Positions 35,301 to 42,678 are shown, counted from the first letter of the stretch. The stretch is DNA of 64,000 nucleotides from Bombyx mori (GCF_030269925.1 NC_085133.1:9196001-9260000); one strand, 5' to 3'. Numbers and translations are program-made. The notes: generated from the sequence alone by a model not told the origin.

Positions 35301-38300
35301 GGGAACAGAGGTTTGATAGTCGGCATAGCGCCAGACCAAACCGACAGAAGCCTGAACATCTACGAATAATTTAAAATCAGGATTGCATTTTCTTAATTTA
35401 CTAATAATAATAATTAAGTCCTCCTGGCCTAAGGGATAAGACGTCCGGTGCATTCGTGTTGAGCGATGCACCGGTGTTCGAGTCCCGCAGGCGGGTACCA
35501 ATTTTTCTAATGAAATATGTACTCAACAAATGTTCACGATTGATTTCCACGGTGCAGGAAATAAAATCGTGTAATAAAAATGAAATCCGCAATATTATAA
35601 TTTGCGTATTTACTGGTGGTAGGACCTCTTGTGAGTCCGCGCGGGTGGGTACCACCACCCTGCCTATTTCTATTCTATTCCTAAGAGGAACAGTGGAAGT
35701 TTTATTTTATGCGCCGCGATCCCTATTCTACATGAATACTGGCCAATCAAATTTGTATAGTCGCATTTATTAACCGACCGTTGGTACTGATCTGGTCAAT
35801 TATTACTTACGATAGCCCCGCAGCAAGCCGCAAAGAATCCCCTCCAATAGTTCCTCACAGCGAAGTACGTCGTCGTGACTTCTATGGAGAAGAGCACGCC
35901 TGCCAAAAAAAATCGGTTGTCTGTAAAGTCGGTTTACTGACGATAGTTAGGAGAGAGACAGACGTAGGACGCTGCCGAACGCGAAGGCCGATTGTGCCTC
36001 TTTGTCGCTCGTTGCGCGCTCTCGCTTGCACTTCAAGCCTTAAATGGAACGCCTCATGAGTCATGTTGTTTCGTGTTGCAACATTTATTTTTTATTATTA
36101 CCAGTTACAATATCTGTCTTTTAAAGTAAGATAAAATGATTTGAAGTCGTCGTGGCCTAATGGATAAGACGTCCGGTGCATTCGTGTTGAGCGATGCACC
36201 GGCGTTCGAATCTCAGGCGGGTACCAATTTTTCTAATGAAATACGTACTCAAAAATTTTTCACGATTGACTTCCACGGTGAAGAAATAGCATCGTGTAAT
36301 AGAAATGAAATCCGCAATATTATAATTTGCGTAATTACTGGTGGTAGGACCTCTTGTGAGTCCGCGCGGGTGGGTACCACCACCCTGCCTATTTCTGCCG
36401 TGAAGCAGTAATGCGTTACAGTTTGAAGGGTAGGGCAGCCGTTGTAATTATACGTGAGACCTTAAAACTTATATCTCAAGGTGGGTGGCGCATTTACGTT
36501 GTAGATGTCTAATGGGTTCCAGTAACCACTTAACACCAGGTGGGCTGTGAGCTCGTCCACCCATCTAAGCAATAAATAAAATTGGGCCAACAAAAGTTAT
36601 AGAACGCGAATCTTACCGCCAACAGGTGCGGCAAAGCACGAGGCCACGCCGACAGCACAAGCTGCGGCCAACATCTCGCTGTTCCGAGACTCGTTGCTGT
36701 AGATCCCTTGGAAGGTGGTCACCAGCTTGGAGAGCAGTGTGGCCACCATTGAGGCTATGTGAACTGACGGTCCCTAAGAATTATTAGATCGATGAGCAAC
36801 AAACCCACTTTGGAATTATCGCTATTTTATTAATACGCTTTTATTAGCCTCAGACGTATGTATGTTAGTATGTAACGGAATCTTTGAACATGATTTTGAC
36901 CCCCTTCAAAACTTCGGATTAACTCGAAATTTGGTATACTTATTAAGGACCGATGACAATTTAATAATAATAAAATTTAATATGTAATAATAAAAAAAAA
37001 AAATAGAAAAATTTAAATTCAACTAAAACATGTCTGTTTTGTAGCAGAAAAATGCGACTCTTGCGACATTTTTAACACTGCACATAATGTAGCACGAATA
37101 AAAATGCCTTTGCTTTTTTATTAATTAGAACGGTTAAAAAATGGAAGGTTCCTTAAGTTTGGCTAATCAAATAAACTGTTGCAAGCAGTTGAGTAATATA
37201 GCTTTGGGAATTTTTCAAAGTTGTCACTTTATCCTTTGATTACGCTATTGCTATTCTAAAGTGGTGAGTTTAAGCTCCATTGGGATGTTAATTAGTATCT
37301 CATTTTAAATTATTCTTCATTATTAACTTTGACATTGACGATTTCTAAGTACTATAATATAGTAGATCATTTACAATTAATGAACGAAATTATATTAACT
37401 ACTAGCCGCACTCGCCCCTTGGGGGAGGGTGATGGGAGAGATGTGCTCCGCACTAAACACTTCACTTTCCCCCCTTTGCCTTTTCATGAGTTCTGTCTCA
37501 TGTGAGGTTTGAACGTTGGTTGTTGAGCGACAGGAGGTTTTAGTCGGTTCGACTCCGACATGCTCCGCCCGCCGTCCCCAGTGGAGGGCGGAAGTCCGGC
37601 GATTTCCTCCTGACCAAAAAAAAAAAAGCCGCACTCGCCCGCTTTTCGCTGGGCATTTAAAATTAACATTATTATTTATTTTCATTATTATTAGGAAGTC
37701 CAACACTCATATAAATATTAGCCTATCCATTAAGTACATGTATTTTCTACATGGATACCAAGTTTTAATTCAATCGGATGCATGGTTCAGTAGTTATAAC
37801 GGAACATCCGTAAAAACCACTGTAGATTTATATATTAGTATAGATTATATTGCAATATTGGTGGTAAAATGTTATTACTTACTTCTTTCCCTAGTGGAAG
37901 ACCAGATCCTAATGTGGCAGTGAGACCGATGAGCTTGGATATGAGTGCTCTGAAGGTCAAATATTCTTTTAGGTGGACACCTCGGAGAATCGTCTTCATT
38001 TCCGGTATGCCTGAACCTGTCGCCGAATGTTTTAATTAATTAATTATTTTTATGAGCTCTACGGCAATGAAGCATTTTATATTTAGAATCCGTTTTTACA
38101 TAAATACAGAAGCAAAGATGAATCAGTTTGTCAAACGATTTAAATTTATTATTTTTGCCAGTTTTAGTGTAATCAATAAAAAAATAGCGGTCGTAGTTTT
38201 TTTTTTTTTAAAAGACAGAGTTTAATTATAAATCTCTCTCCTCTGCCTTTCGATCAATTTCCATTTTTTTGGGTCGTTGGTCGAGCTCTCCCTCTTTAAA

Positions 38301-41067
38301 AACGGTAAGATGAGTTAAGCTCGCCATTTTATAACTTTTCGCAATTATTGTATTGTATTAACTGTGTGTACAATAAAGAAAAAAGAAATAAAATAAAAAA
38401 AATATCATTGAAAAATCATGGAACAGTCGGTTTTTTTTTTTCAAAATGTCAATGAAAAACTTTTAATTATATAACGAACTCCAGTTGGTACGAATAAGCA
38501 ATTTAATTCGATATAATTTAGGAACGACAATAAATTGCAGTATGCAACACCAAATATAAACTTTAGTGGTAACACTATGTAAGAACATTCTCGTATGTGT
38601 TTCTAACAAAAAAAATATTTTTTTTTTGTCGATCTAACAATTGCATATATGGTCCTGTTGTCACTTACCTATGCTCTGTGCAGCAACAATATGCACGAAG
38701 CCAGCAGCGAATAGTATCAGGCATACGGGCAGAGACACCCAAGCCACATACTGACTGAACGTGGACGTTGCCAGGTCATTGTACATCCACATGCGAGCTG
38801 TGAAGTTAGTTGTTTTAATAACACAGTGCTTTCAGAATAATTTTTTTCCTACCTAAGCTGAGAGCCTTCAGAGGCTATTTCAGCGTAACCTTAACTAGTA
38901 GGTGAGCTCACGAGGCTCAAACCTAACGACGTTGCTAACACGAACCCTAGCAAGAGCTGTACTTCGCAGAATCTACCATCGGTTCGGAAACGCGACCCAC
39001 TGAGAAGATCCGGCGAGAAACTCAGTGGGCTGTGTCTGTGGGTTAATTTACTCGTCGAGCCCTTCGTCGCAAGCGACGGGTTTGACGAGAACGATGACCG
39101 GGAATAAAACACATTTGCCTAAACTGGTCGAACCTTGGCTGGCTTTATTAGTTAGTTACCTCCCTTTGGACTTATCAATAGATCATTTAAATCGTATATA
39201 TGTTTGAGTGTCGACATCTTTAGATTGATTACTTACTCTGAATCCCATTCGGTGTGATGAAAAAAAATAAACATTACATTTTTAATCATTGTTCAAATAA
39301 TAAATAAAGAAGGTCAAATTTGTCATTCGAATTACATTATTTTACAAGTACTGCTTTGTTTTATTTATTTATTTATTACACTTCATGTAAAATTTACATT
39401 GGCGGACTTAATACCTAAGGCATTCTCTACCAGTCAACCAAAGGTAGAGTAAATAGTGGTAGGTGCAATGAAATTTATATTAGGTTACGAATACATACAA
39501 AAAAAGTATATCTACATATATACAAAATCACATATACATGTACATACATACATACATACATATATACATACATACATACAATAGTTAGCTTATGTTTTTA
39601 GCAATGCCAGTGGCAGAGCCAAGCCGCTGCCTACCCTTATAATTCCTTAGGCTACTAACGATTAGGTAGGGGAAAAAATAAGCTATTGAATTTGGATTTT
39701 CTGTAGGCGTCTACCGTATTGTCTCGCCACAGATCCGTCTAATCCCACCCGAGGTCGTGCGATCACGCTGACCGGGCCCCTTAGCTGAAGAAGATAAATA
39801 ACTCACCATTATTGCAGATAGCGATCCCTCTGTCCATAGCGAAATTAAGTATAGCCGTGATTATACCGAGAACGGCGAGAAAGATCCAGTCTTCGCCTAA
39901 ACGAGCGAACGTGTGTCTCCATATGTAGCCTGCAGACAAAACTAACAATATAACAACCAACGAAAAACTTACGAAACAAAAACAAAAACAAAACAAAAAC
40001 AACGAAAAAAAAACTTTTCTATTAAAGAAATTTTTATTTTTTTATTGCTTAGATGGGTGGACGAGCTAACAGCCCACCTGGTGTTGAGTGGTTACTGGAG
40101 CCCGTAGACATCTACAACGTAAATGCGCCACCCACCTTGAGATATAAGTTCTAAGGTCTCAGTATAGTTACAACGGCTCCCCCGCCCTTCAAACCGAAAC
40201 GCATTACTGCTTCACGGCAGAAATAGGTGGGGTAGTGGTACCTACCCGTGCGGACTCACAAGAGGTCCTACCACCATTCTTGACATGAATGTATGCTTTT
40301 TATTGTATAGAATGATGAACAAGCTCACGGTCTAACTCATATTATATGACTAACGGAGCAAATGCCACTACACAATTGTCTATATCTCAATTGTATAGCA
40401 ATTACGCAAGTAAGTCGTCGTGGCCTAAAGGATAATGCAAAAGGATAGAGGTTAATGCGTCCGGCGCAATCGTATCTTGCGATGCACCGGTGTCCCGCAG
40501 GCGGGTACCAATTTTTCTAATGAAATACGTACTTAACAAATGTTCACGATTGACTTTCACGGTGAAGGAATAACATCGTGTAATAAAAACCAAAACTGCA
40601 AAATTATAATTTGCGTAATTACTGGTGGTAGGACCTCTTGTGAGTCCGCACGGGTGGGTACCACCACCCTGTCTATTTCTGCCGTGAAGCAGTAATGCGT
40701 TTCGGTTTGAAGGGCTGGGCAGCCGTTGTAACTATACTGAGACCTTAGAACTCATATCTCAAAGTGGGTGGCGCATTTACGTTGTAAATGTCTATGGGCT
40801 CCAGTAACCACTTAACATCAGGTGGGCTGTGAGCTAGTCGATCCGTCTAAGCAATAAAAAAGAAAAAATGTTTAAGACTGCCGAAAACCAAGGATTTCTT
40901 TTACCTAAAACTTTAAAGAACTTCCCCCTGGGTCGCGGTTTCCCGGTAGCCGCCAGCTCCTTTTGTCGGAGTTTGTCGTCTCTGCGTCTCTTCTTGCGCA
41001 GTCTACGGAGTCTCCTTGCTTCTTCTCTTGCCGCTTCGCTGAGGTCGCGTTGATAGCGACCATACAT
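17143..41067 (-). CDS. ClC-a: ClC-2/ClC-a type voltage-gated chloride channel (22 coding exons)
   Basis: Plasma-membrane chloride channel of the CLC family, which works as a homodimer. Numbered from the methionine at 41067, the 928 residues hold a basic N-terminus (1-55), the helical membrane domain (about 56-548), CBS1 (about 552-625), a long Ser/Pro-rich linker (about 650-775) and CBS2 (about 815-885). Ion-path motifs are present: GSGIPE (139-144), GKEGP (181-185, the gating glutamate is 183) and GIFVP (432-436). The helix R position that is normally Tyr (YDSII) is Phe528 here (CFDSII). Human ClC-2 is about 900 residues, so length fits. [10 protein letters not shown] in the linker is typical of ClC-2/ClC-a. 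A splice acceptor directly precedes the first ATG, so at least one 5' exon is missing; more N-terminal coding sequence is possible. Introns hold four tRNA genes and many transposons. Confidence 0.93.
17366..17580. mobile_element. Fragment of the AATACGCTTTTAT foldback family
   Basis: Matches one half of the 8928-9290 element and stops at a poly(G) run (17581-17594). It lies in the last ClC intron, 59 bp beyond the exon 22 acceptor. Confidence 0.55.
17581..17594 (+). repeat. Poly(G) tract
   Basis: Run of at least 14 G in the ClC intron between exons 22 and 21; a similar run is at 24988-25000. Possible sequencing length error. Confidence 0.6.
17650..17736 (-). CDS. ClC-a: ClC exon 21 (CBS2)
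   Basis: Acceptor TCCACAG, donor GTACGT; 29 codons. It encodes [20 protein letters not shown] and LIGVVALKE, the conserved second half of CBS2. Confidence 0.92.
17766..17873 (-). mobile_element. LINE-like 3' tail, family A
   Basis: Poly(T) then CTACCTAAGCTGACAGCC, ending TAGGTGAGCTCTCGGGG. Intron between ClC exons 21 and 20. Confidence 0.5.
18192..18287 (-). CDS. ClC-a: ClC exon 20 (CBS2 start)
   Basis: Acceptor TCCACAG, donor GTACTG; 32 codons. It encodes [20 protein letters not shown] and [12 protein letters not shown], the start of the second CBS domain. Confidence 0.9.
18413..18609 (+). mobile_element. Bm1 SINE, 3' part
   Basis: CCTGCCTATTTCTGCCGTGA to CTAAGCTATAAAAAAAA. ClC intron. 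Confidence 0.85.
18635..18751 (-). CDS. ClC-a: ClC exon 19 (before CBS2)
   Basis: Acceptor GTCAACAG, donor GTATGA; 39 codons in phase 0. It encodes [20 protein letters not shown] and [16 protein letters not shown]. Confidence 0.9.
18825..18965 (-). mobile_element. LINE 3'-end fragment
   Basis: CTTTATTTAACACC then TTGGCGGCCTTATCGCTGAA and CGATCTCTTCCAGGCAACC, a sequence common at the ends of moth LINEs. ClC intron. Confidence 0.4.
19134..19240 (+). repeat. Direct repeat, partner at 20047-20160
   Basis: GACAATAAGTTATATGTTAA through GTTTAATGCAAATAAATAAA. Nearly the same sequence recurs just before the tRNA at 20208, with the interrupted H2 element between. Confidence 0.7.
19246..20044 (+). mobile_element. 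Second Helitron-like family (H2), interrupted
   Basis: Outer parts 19246-19415 and 19923-20044 match the uninterrupted copy at 21092-21367 in reverse. The 3' end reads GCCGGGTCAGCTAG then T, a Helitron-like terminus. A hairpin-rich insert splits it. Nearly equal 110-bp direct repeats flank the whole. Confidence 0.55.
19416..19922. mobile_element. Hairpin-rich insert within the H2 element
   Basis: About 507 bp between possible TTTTC duplications, at the point where the H2 copy at 21092-21367 is continuous. It contains inverted TCCTACC..CGAAAGTTCGG / CGAACTTTCGG..GGTAGGA and a strong hairpin at 19817-19925 around CCGCGTGT/ACACGCGG. The open frames here are transposon sequence. Confidence 0.5.
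20047..20160 (+). repeat. Direct repeat, partner at 19134-19240
   Basis: GACAATAAGTATTATGTTAA through GTTTAATGCAATTAAATAAA, ending 47 bp before the tRNA gene. Confidence 0.7.
20208..20289 (+). tRNA. tRNA-Ser(GCU): tRNA-Ser (anticodon GCU)
   Basis: 82 nt with a 7-bp acceptor stem (GACGAGG with CCTCGTC), discriminator G, a long variable arm as expected for Ser, and anticodon GCT in the loop CTGCTAA. A- and B-box sequences are present (TGGCCGAGTGG, GGTTCGAATCC). A T5 run just downstream can serve as Pol III terminator. It lies in a ClC intron, antisense to that gene. The 46-bp 5' flank is nearly the same as that of the copy at 27674-27755. Confidence 0.97.
20474..20816 (+). mobile_element. Bm1 SINE with internal deletions
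   Basis: Head AAGTCGTCGTGGCCTAAAGG to tail; the segments around CGTACTCAACAAATG and CTTATATCTCAAGG are missing. Confidence 0.88.
20849..20975 (-). CDS. ClC-a: ClC exon 18 (linker)
   Basis: Acceptor CCGGCGCAG, donor GTAATC. It encodes [20 protein letters not shown] and [14 protein letters not shown]. Confidence 0.88.
21092..21367 (-). mobile_element. H2 element, uninterrupted copy
   Basis: Begins near CTAGCTGATTC and runs to TATATATATAGATAG. It contains GACACATCAAAGG, the empty-site reference for the SINE at 47329. ClC intron. Confidence 0.55.
21618..22085 (-). mobile_element. TIR element family T470, copy 2
   Basis: Same family as 16601-17063 in reverse. It starts TACCGTAGATCGGGGGGACT and ends CCCCCTAATCTACTGTA, and lies in a ClC intron. 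Confidence 0.7.
22345..22501 (-). CDS. ClC-a: ClC exon 17 (Ser/Pro-rich linker)
   Basis: Acceptor GTCGCCAG, donor GTATGA. It encodes [20 protein letters not shown] followed by a Pro/Ala/Ser/Thr-rich tract. [10 protein letters not shown] is a landmark of ClC-2/ClC-a linkers. Confidence 0.88.
22588..22982 (+). mobile_element. Bm1 SINE, 3'-truncated
   Basis: Head intact; stops at CACTTAGCACCG without the poly(A) end. Confidence 0.88.
23063..23156 (-). CDS. ClC-a: ClC exon 16 (linker)
   Basis: Acceptor TCTTCCAG, donor GTACGT, leaves in phase 1. It encodes [20 protein letters not shown] and [11 protein letters not shown]. It lies in the variable linker between the CBS domains and could be alternatively spliced. 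Confidence 0.78.
23342..23830 (+). mobile_element. TIR element family T470, copy 3
   Basis: Same family; it starts TAGGTTAGGGGAATAAGG and ends CCCCCATTTTACGGTA. ClC intron, between exons 16 and 15. Confidence 0.7.
23979..24150. repeat. Tandem duplication covering the 3' end of ClC exon 15
   Basis: Blocks CTGTTTTGTATAGCATGAAT/CTGTTTTGTATAGGATGAAT and CTGAGTGACCTCGAATCTGG (twice) recur with an 82-88 bp offset. Confidence 0.75.
24121..24315 (-). CDS. ClC-a: ClC exon 15 (end of CBS1)
   Basis: Acceptor GCTTTGCAG; 65 codons in phase 0. It encodes [34 protein letters not shown] and a basic tail ending TRRPSRFE. The donor GTCACT is far from consensus. It was chosen because the next exon resumes in frame as VTPAPDM, matching the [12 protein letters not shown] order of insect ClC-a as I recall it. 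Confidence 0.85.
24449..24576 (-). mobile_element. CR1-like LINE 3' tail
   Basis: Poly(T)-ATTGCCTTTGTAGGCAGACG through CCACCTGATGGTAAGTGG, ending at CTGCTGCCTAC. Same tail as 25722-25850. Confidence 0.65.
25004..25085 (+). mobile_element. Bm1 SINE, 3' end only
   Basis: TTACGTTGTAGGTGTCTATG to CTAAGCAAAATAA, directly after a poly(G) run (24988-25000). Confidence 0.75.
25211..25455 (-). mobile_element. Bm1 SINE, 3' module
   Basis: Poly(T) to CCTACCAACAGT, followed by the shared 31-bp extension to 25484 and then ClC exon 14. Confidence 0.85.
25490..25593 (-). CDS. ClC-a: ClC exon 14 (start of CBS1)
   Basis: Acceptor TTGTAG, weak donor GTTCAT. It encodes [20 protein letters not shown] and [13 protein letters not shown] repeat module begins 5 nt into the following intron. 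Confidence 0.9.
25722..26166 (-). pseudogene. CR1-like LINE: reverse transcriptase C-terminus and 3' tail
   Basis: The minus strand reads [40 protein letters not shown] and TVRFQRSF. After a frameshift comes [16 protein letters not shown], then the non-coding tail CCACCTGATGG...GCC and poly(A). This is a well-known moth LINE C-terminus. Intron between ClC exons 15 and 14. Confidence 0.7.
26243..26670 (+). mobile_element. Bm1 SINE, full length
   Basis: Head AAGTCGGCGTGGCCCAAAGG to CCATCTAAGCAA. A reversed fragment (26671-26764) follows directly. Confidence 0.9.
26671..26764 (-). mobile_element. Bm1 SINE fragment
   Basis: CGAAGCGCATTACTGCTTCA to GTACCACCAGTAATT, opposite to the preceding copy. 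Confidence 0.75.
26765..26854 (+). mobile_element. LINE-like 3' tail, family A, short
   Basis: CTCTCAGGTTGAGCCCGTGA to TAGGTAGGGAAGAAAAAA, directly after two SINE pieces. Confidence 0.45.
27006..27087 (+). tRNA. tRNA-Ser(GCU): tRNA-Ser (anticodon GCU), second copy
   Basis: Identical to the copy at 20208-20289, with a T5 terminator 5 nt downstream. The 5' flank differs from the other copies. It converges on the minus-strand copy 586 bp away. Confidence 0.97.
27290..27640. other. Spacer between convergent tRNA genes
   Basis: Moderately GC, with a 113-codon reverse frame of repetitive Leu/Ser/Pro make-up; it looks like old repeat sequence (TTGCTTCGTGGCAGAAATAG recalls Bm1), not a gene. Confidence 0.35.
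27674..27755 (-). tRNA. tRNA-Ser(GCU): tRNA-Ser (anticodon GCU), third copy
   Basis: Identical 82-nt gene on the minus strand, followed by a T5 run. Its 5' flank (27756-27802) matches that of the first copy with only a few differences. Confidence 0.97.
28148..28318 (+). mobile_element. LINE-like 3' tail, family A
   Basis: GGATCTTCTCAGTGGGACGC to CTTAGGGAAAAC. It ends 9 bp from ClC exon 13. Confidence 0.5.
28327..28465 (-). CDS. ClC-a: ClC exon 13 (helices Q and R)
   Basis: Acceptor TTTCAAG, donor GTGAGT. It encodes [20 protein letters not shown] and [20 protein letters not shown]. The usual YDSII is FDSII: the codon is TTC, at 28388-28390 on the plus strand as GAA. Confidence 0.93.
29128..29640 (-). 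mobile_element. LINE fragment, family A tail plus internal duplicated segment
   Basis: 29128-29395 is the reversed tail. 29431-29479 and 29540-29589 are near-identical copies of a GACGTGTTTTGGGCGACGT block. The reverse strand reads [14 protein letters not shown], as at 13096-13278. Intron between ClC exons 13 and 12. Confidence 0.5.
29676..29767 (-). CDS. ClC-a: ClC exon 12
   Basis: Acceptor CGATCAG, donor GTAAGT. It encodes [20 protein letters not shown] and [11 protein letters not shown], one of the most conserved ClC stretches. Confidence 0.95.
30289..30429 (-). mobile_element. Bm1 SINE, 3' end
   Basis: TTTTTATTGCTTAGATGGGT to GTCTCAAGTATAGTTAC. ClC intron between exons 12 and 11. Confidence 0.82.
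30599..30809 (-). mobile_element. Helitron-like non-autonomous element, copy 3
   Basis: 211 bp on the minus strand, 5'-TC at 30809 with A before it, CTAG at 30602-30599 with T after. It begins 5 nt into the intron that follows ClC exon 11. Confidence 0.78.
30815..30977 (-). CDS. ClC-a: ClC exon 11 (GIFVP filter segment)
   Basis: Acceptor TTTCCAG, donor GTACAT. It encodes [20 protein letters not shown] and ends [14 protein letters not shown] is the family GxFxP motif lining the pore. The intron is only 5 nt long before a Helitron-like element starts, so donor position +6 comes from the transposon. Confidence 0.95.
31018..31385 (+). mobile_element. Bm1 SINE, rearranged
   Basis: Begins with a 3' segment (GAAGGGTGGGGGGCAGCCG), then jumps back to CAAATGTTCACGATTGAC and runs to the tail, so it is a fusion of two copies. 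Confidence 0.8.
31399..31520 (+). mobile_element. Bm1 SINE, 3' end, second in tandem
   Basis: CTTAAAACTTATGTCTCAAG to CCATCCTAGCAAAAAAAA, with GGTG expanded once. Confidence 0.8.
31846..31927 (-). tRNA. tRNA-Ser(GCU): tRNA-Ser (anticodon GCU), fourth copy
   Basis: Identical 82-nt gene on the minus strand in a ClC intron, same strand as that gene, with a T5 terminator downstream. Its 5' flank is distinct. Confidence 0.97.
32200..32318 (-). mobile_element. Bm1 SINE, 3' end
   Basis: Poly(T)-AATTTTATTGCC to CACACACCTTGAAATAT. Confidence 0.75.
32691..32819 (-). CDS. ClC-a: ClC exon 10
   Basis: Acceptor TTTTCCAG, donor GTGAGT, 43 codons in phase 0. It encodes [20 protein letters not shown] and ends [11 protein letters not shown]. 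Confidence 0.88.
33462..33564 (-). CDS. ClC-a: ClC exon 9
   Basis: Acceptor GATTCCAG, donor GTATTA. It encodes [20 protein letters not shown] and [14 protein letters not shown], a membrane helix with its loop. Confidence 0.9.
34220..34321 (-). CDS. ClC-a: ClC exon 8
   Basis: Acceptor TTTGACAG, donor GTAAGT, split codons at both ends. It encodes [20 protein letters not shown] and ends [11 protein letters not shown]. Confidence 0.9.
35238..35359 (-). CDS. ClC-a: ClC exon 7
   Basis: Acceptor TTCGTAG, donor GTAAGT; 122 nt, leaves in phase 2. It encodes [10 protein letters not shown], the loop [16 protein letters not shown], and AVFVLLG. Confidence 0.9.
35416..35671 (+). mobile_element. Bm1 SINE, 3'-truncated
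   Basis: Head AAGTCCTCCTGGCCTAAGGG to CCCTGCCTATTTCTA. Confidence 0.88.
35811..35899 (-). CDS. ClC-a: ClC exon 6
   Basis: Donor GTAAGT, phase 1 entry. With the previous exon it reads [20 protein letters not shown], the conserved PxGGVLFSIE segment of helix G, then [12 protein letters not shown]. Confidence 0.92.
36144..36581 (+). mobile_element. Bm1 SINE, full length
   Basis: AAGTCGTCGTGGCCTAATGG to AAGCAATAAATAAAA, complete with A- and B-box-like head and A-rich tail. 36 bp from ClC exon 5. Confidence 0.92.
36617..36773 (-). CDS. ClC-a: ClC exon 5 (GPSVH filter segment)
   Basis: Acceptor TTCTTAG, donor GTAAGA. It begins [17 protein letters not shown], joining GKE to make GKEGP, and ends [15 protein letters not shown]. 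Confidence 0.93.
36830..37010. mobile_element. Fragment of the AATACGCTTTTAT family
   Basis: Starts TTAATACGCTTTTATTAGCC and shares CGGAATCTTTGAACATGATT with 8756-8900. ClC intron between exons 5 and 4. Confidence 0.55.
37403..37628 (+). mobile_element. LINE-like 3' tail, family B
   Basis: From CGCACTCGCCCCTTGGGGGA to CTCCTGACC plus poly(A). A reversed copy is at 57491-57715. Open frames across it are transposon-derived. Confidence 0.5.
37883..38016 (-). CDS. ClC-a: ClC exon 4 (GSGIPE loop to GKE of the filter)
   Basis: Acceptor GGCGACAG, donor GTAAGT. It completes [13 protein letters not shown] and ends LPLGKE, so the gating glutamate is the last codon and the motif is split between exons. 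A second AG six bases downstream would delete the Ser-Gly of GSGIPE, so the upstream acceptor was chosen. Confidence 0.93.
38669..38797 (-). CDS. ClC-a: ClC exon 3 (membrane helix C region)
   Basis: Acceptor TTCACAG, donor GTAAGT. Residues 97-138 include [20 protein letters not shown] and end AAQSI just before the GSGIPE loop. Confidence 0.9.
38847..39105 (-). mobile_element. LINE-like 3' tail, family A
   Basis: Poly(T)-CCTACCTAAGCTGAGAGCC through GAAGATCCGGCGAGAAACTC. ClC intron before exon 3. Confidence 0.5.
39355..39660 (-). mobile_element. LINE 3'-end fragment with (CATA)n
   Basis: TTTATTTATTTATTA start, ATTTACATTGGCGGAC, a (CATA)n tract at 39541-39582, then a piece of the CR1-like tail (AGCAATGCCAGTGGCAGAGC). 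ClC intron between exons 3 and 2. Confidence 0.4.
39807..39929 (-). CDS. ClC-a: ClC exon 2 (first membrane helix)
   Basis: Acceptor GTCTGCAG, donor GTGAGT, split codons at both ends. Residues 56-95 include [20 protein letters not shown], the start of helix B, and [11 protein letters not shown]. Confidence 0.9.
40031..40276 (-). mobile_element. Bm1 SINE, 3' module
   Basis: Tail to CCTACCACCATT; ends at the recurrent head-body boundary. Confidence 0.85.
40412..40868 (+). mobile_element. Bm1 SINE, full length with head insertion
   Basis: The head contains about 20 extra bases repeating AAAGGATA. The tail ends 37 bp from ClC exon 1's donor side. Confidence 0.9.
40905..41067 (-). CDS. ClC-a: ClC exon 1 seen (basic N-terminal cytosolic segment)
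   Basis: Acceptor TTTACAG directly before ATG; donor GTAAAA. It encodes [20 protein letters not shown], a very basic stretch, and GKFFKVL. MYGRY opens a conserved block in ClC-2/ClC-a. The acceptor means the ATG may be internal to a longer N-terminus. Confidence 0.88.
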
Positions 41068-41096
41068 CTGTAAATTTGATAAATCAGTTTAATATT

Positions 41097-41562
41097 GACT
41101 AGCAGCCGCTCCGGCTCCGCTCGGATCTTTAACAAAAATTTCAACGATATGTGACGTTGTTTTATGTTTTAAAATAAAAGAACATTTATTGCAGCATAAC
41201 TATAATAGTTAGACATATGCAGTCGCGATACTTTTTGTACATAATAATGTGTTCTACAAAGTCGTAGTACATTATTTTATTCTATAATCAATAGTTTCAG
41301 TATAGTAGTATAATAGTTCAATATTTAGTCAGGGCACGCGATGTAAAGAATATTTTAGGTAATTTTTAGATCTTGGGTTACACTATTAGAGCTTGAGTAA
41401 GGATCCCTAATTTTTTACAAAAAATATTATAGCCTATGTCACTCGGGAATATTGTAGCTTCCAAACAGTGAAAGAATTTTTCAAATCGGTTCAGTAGCTT
41501 CGGAGCCTGTTCAATACAAACAAACAAATCTTTCCTCTTTATAATATTAGTATAGAAGTAAA
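41097..41562 (+). mobile_element. RTE-like repeat, copy 1
   Basis: Starts AGCAGCCGCTCCGGCTCCGC and ends CCTCTTTATAATATTAGTAT. The same repeat is at 54385-54778. LINE origin is inferred from the typical moth 3' end. It begins 30 bp upstream of ClC exon 1. Confidence 0.5.
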
Positions 41563-41877
41563 GATAACCTGAGCGTGGAAGCTAAAAAGTGCATTTCACA
41601 CGCGGTAAAAGTGAAATATTTAGAAGTATTCTATCTCTTTCTCTCGCAACCTAAAATCTATATCGTCTTTTCGCATTAAAAGTGTACAATATCGAAAAAT
41701 ATCCGAAATTCAGTTAATATGCGGAATCATTTGGTATTACCAATATTTTTGACATAAATACTGTCAAAAGAGCGTAGTTTAGTTTTAGTTTTTTTTTTTT
41801 TTTGGAGTTTACTCCTTTAGAATCGATTTACATATATAGGCCCGGGGTATGAAAATTATGGGGACCAAAATCGTACT

Positions 41878-41940
41878 AGCATGTCACACGAAATGCGTTA
41901 TGCGCCTGATTGCGCATGTCACACGAAATGCGTTATCGCA
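41878..41940 (+). repeat. Short tandem repeat
   Basis: GCATGTCACACGAAATGCGT occurs twice, 38 bp apart. Overlapping open frames here are not otherwise gene-like. Confidence 0.6.
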
Positions 41941-42678
41941 GGTGACGCCGGGCTGCTGCGCCGGCAGTCCGCCACAAAGCCTCGTACTGATCGCGCGTTT
42001 CTCTCATTATTGTATTTTCATATATTTGTTAGTCGTTTGTTTTGTGTCTCGTTAATTTGTTAATAATCTGTAGTGTATCGTGTTGTCGTAATATATAACT
42101 ATTTCTCGTATTGTTTCGTTTAATTTTTTATATCCAGTAAACTCCAGTCGTGCGTCGGAGCGGACACACACACTTTTTTTTAGTTTACCTACGTTTTGAC
42201 TACTATTAACAAAATTAATACATAATTTTATCTTACTTTAAAAGACAGATAATGTAACTGGTAAAAAAGAAAAAAATAATATTGCAAATATGATTATTAT
42301 TAAAAATATCACATGTTAAACCTTCAAAACACTCTTCTGTATGTAAAATTAGTAAGTTTTGAGATTATACAGTTTTAATGCGAGAAGACGATATATGCTT
42401 GTCTCTTTCAAGCGTCACTAGAATGTCATCTCCGTTTCAACGGGCTTCAAATAACAACGGCCCCTAAGAAGTTTTCGCTTCGATACAAGTTCCAAATGCA
42501 CAACATTGGTATTTTCTCTGGAATTACCCCCACGTAGTTCAGAACTACTGAATAATTTAAAAAATTAGTAATATCCGACCGGAAATTAAACCTTATTGAC
42601 TAAGTAATAGTAGAGCATAGAGGTGAAATTATAGTCATTCGAAAATACCGTATCGATGCAGTCTCAGTTTAGTAGCAA

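Noticed and set aside
37516..37923. 135-codon plus-strand frame
   Set aside because: Starts inside a family B LINE tail and ends antisense to ClC exon 4.
41849..42063. Overlapping frames in a GC-richer patch
   Set aside because: Caused by a short tandem repeat; no conserved motif or splice context.
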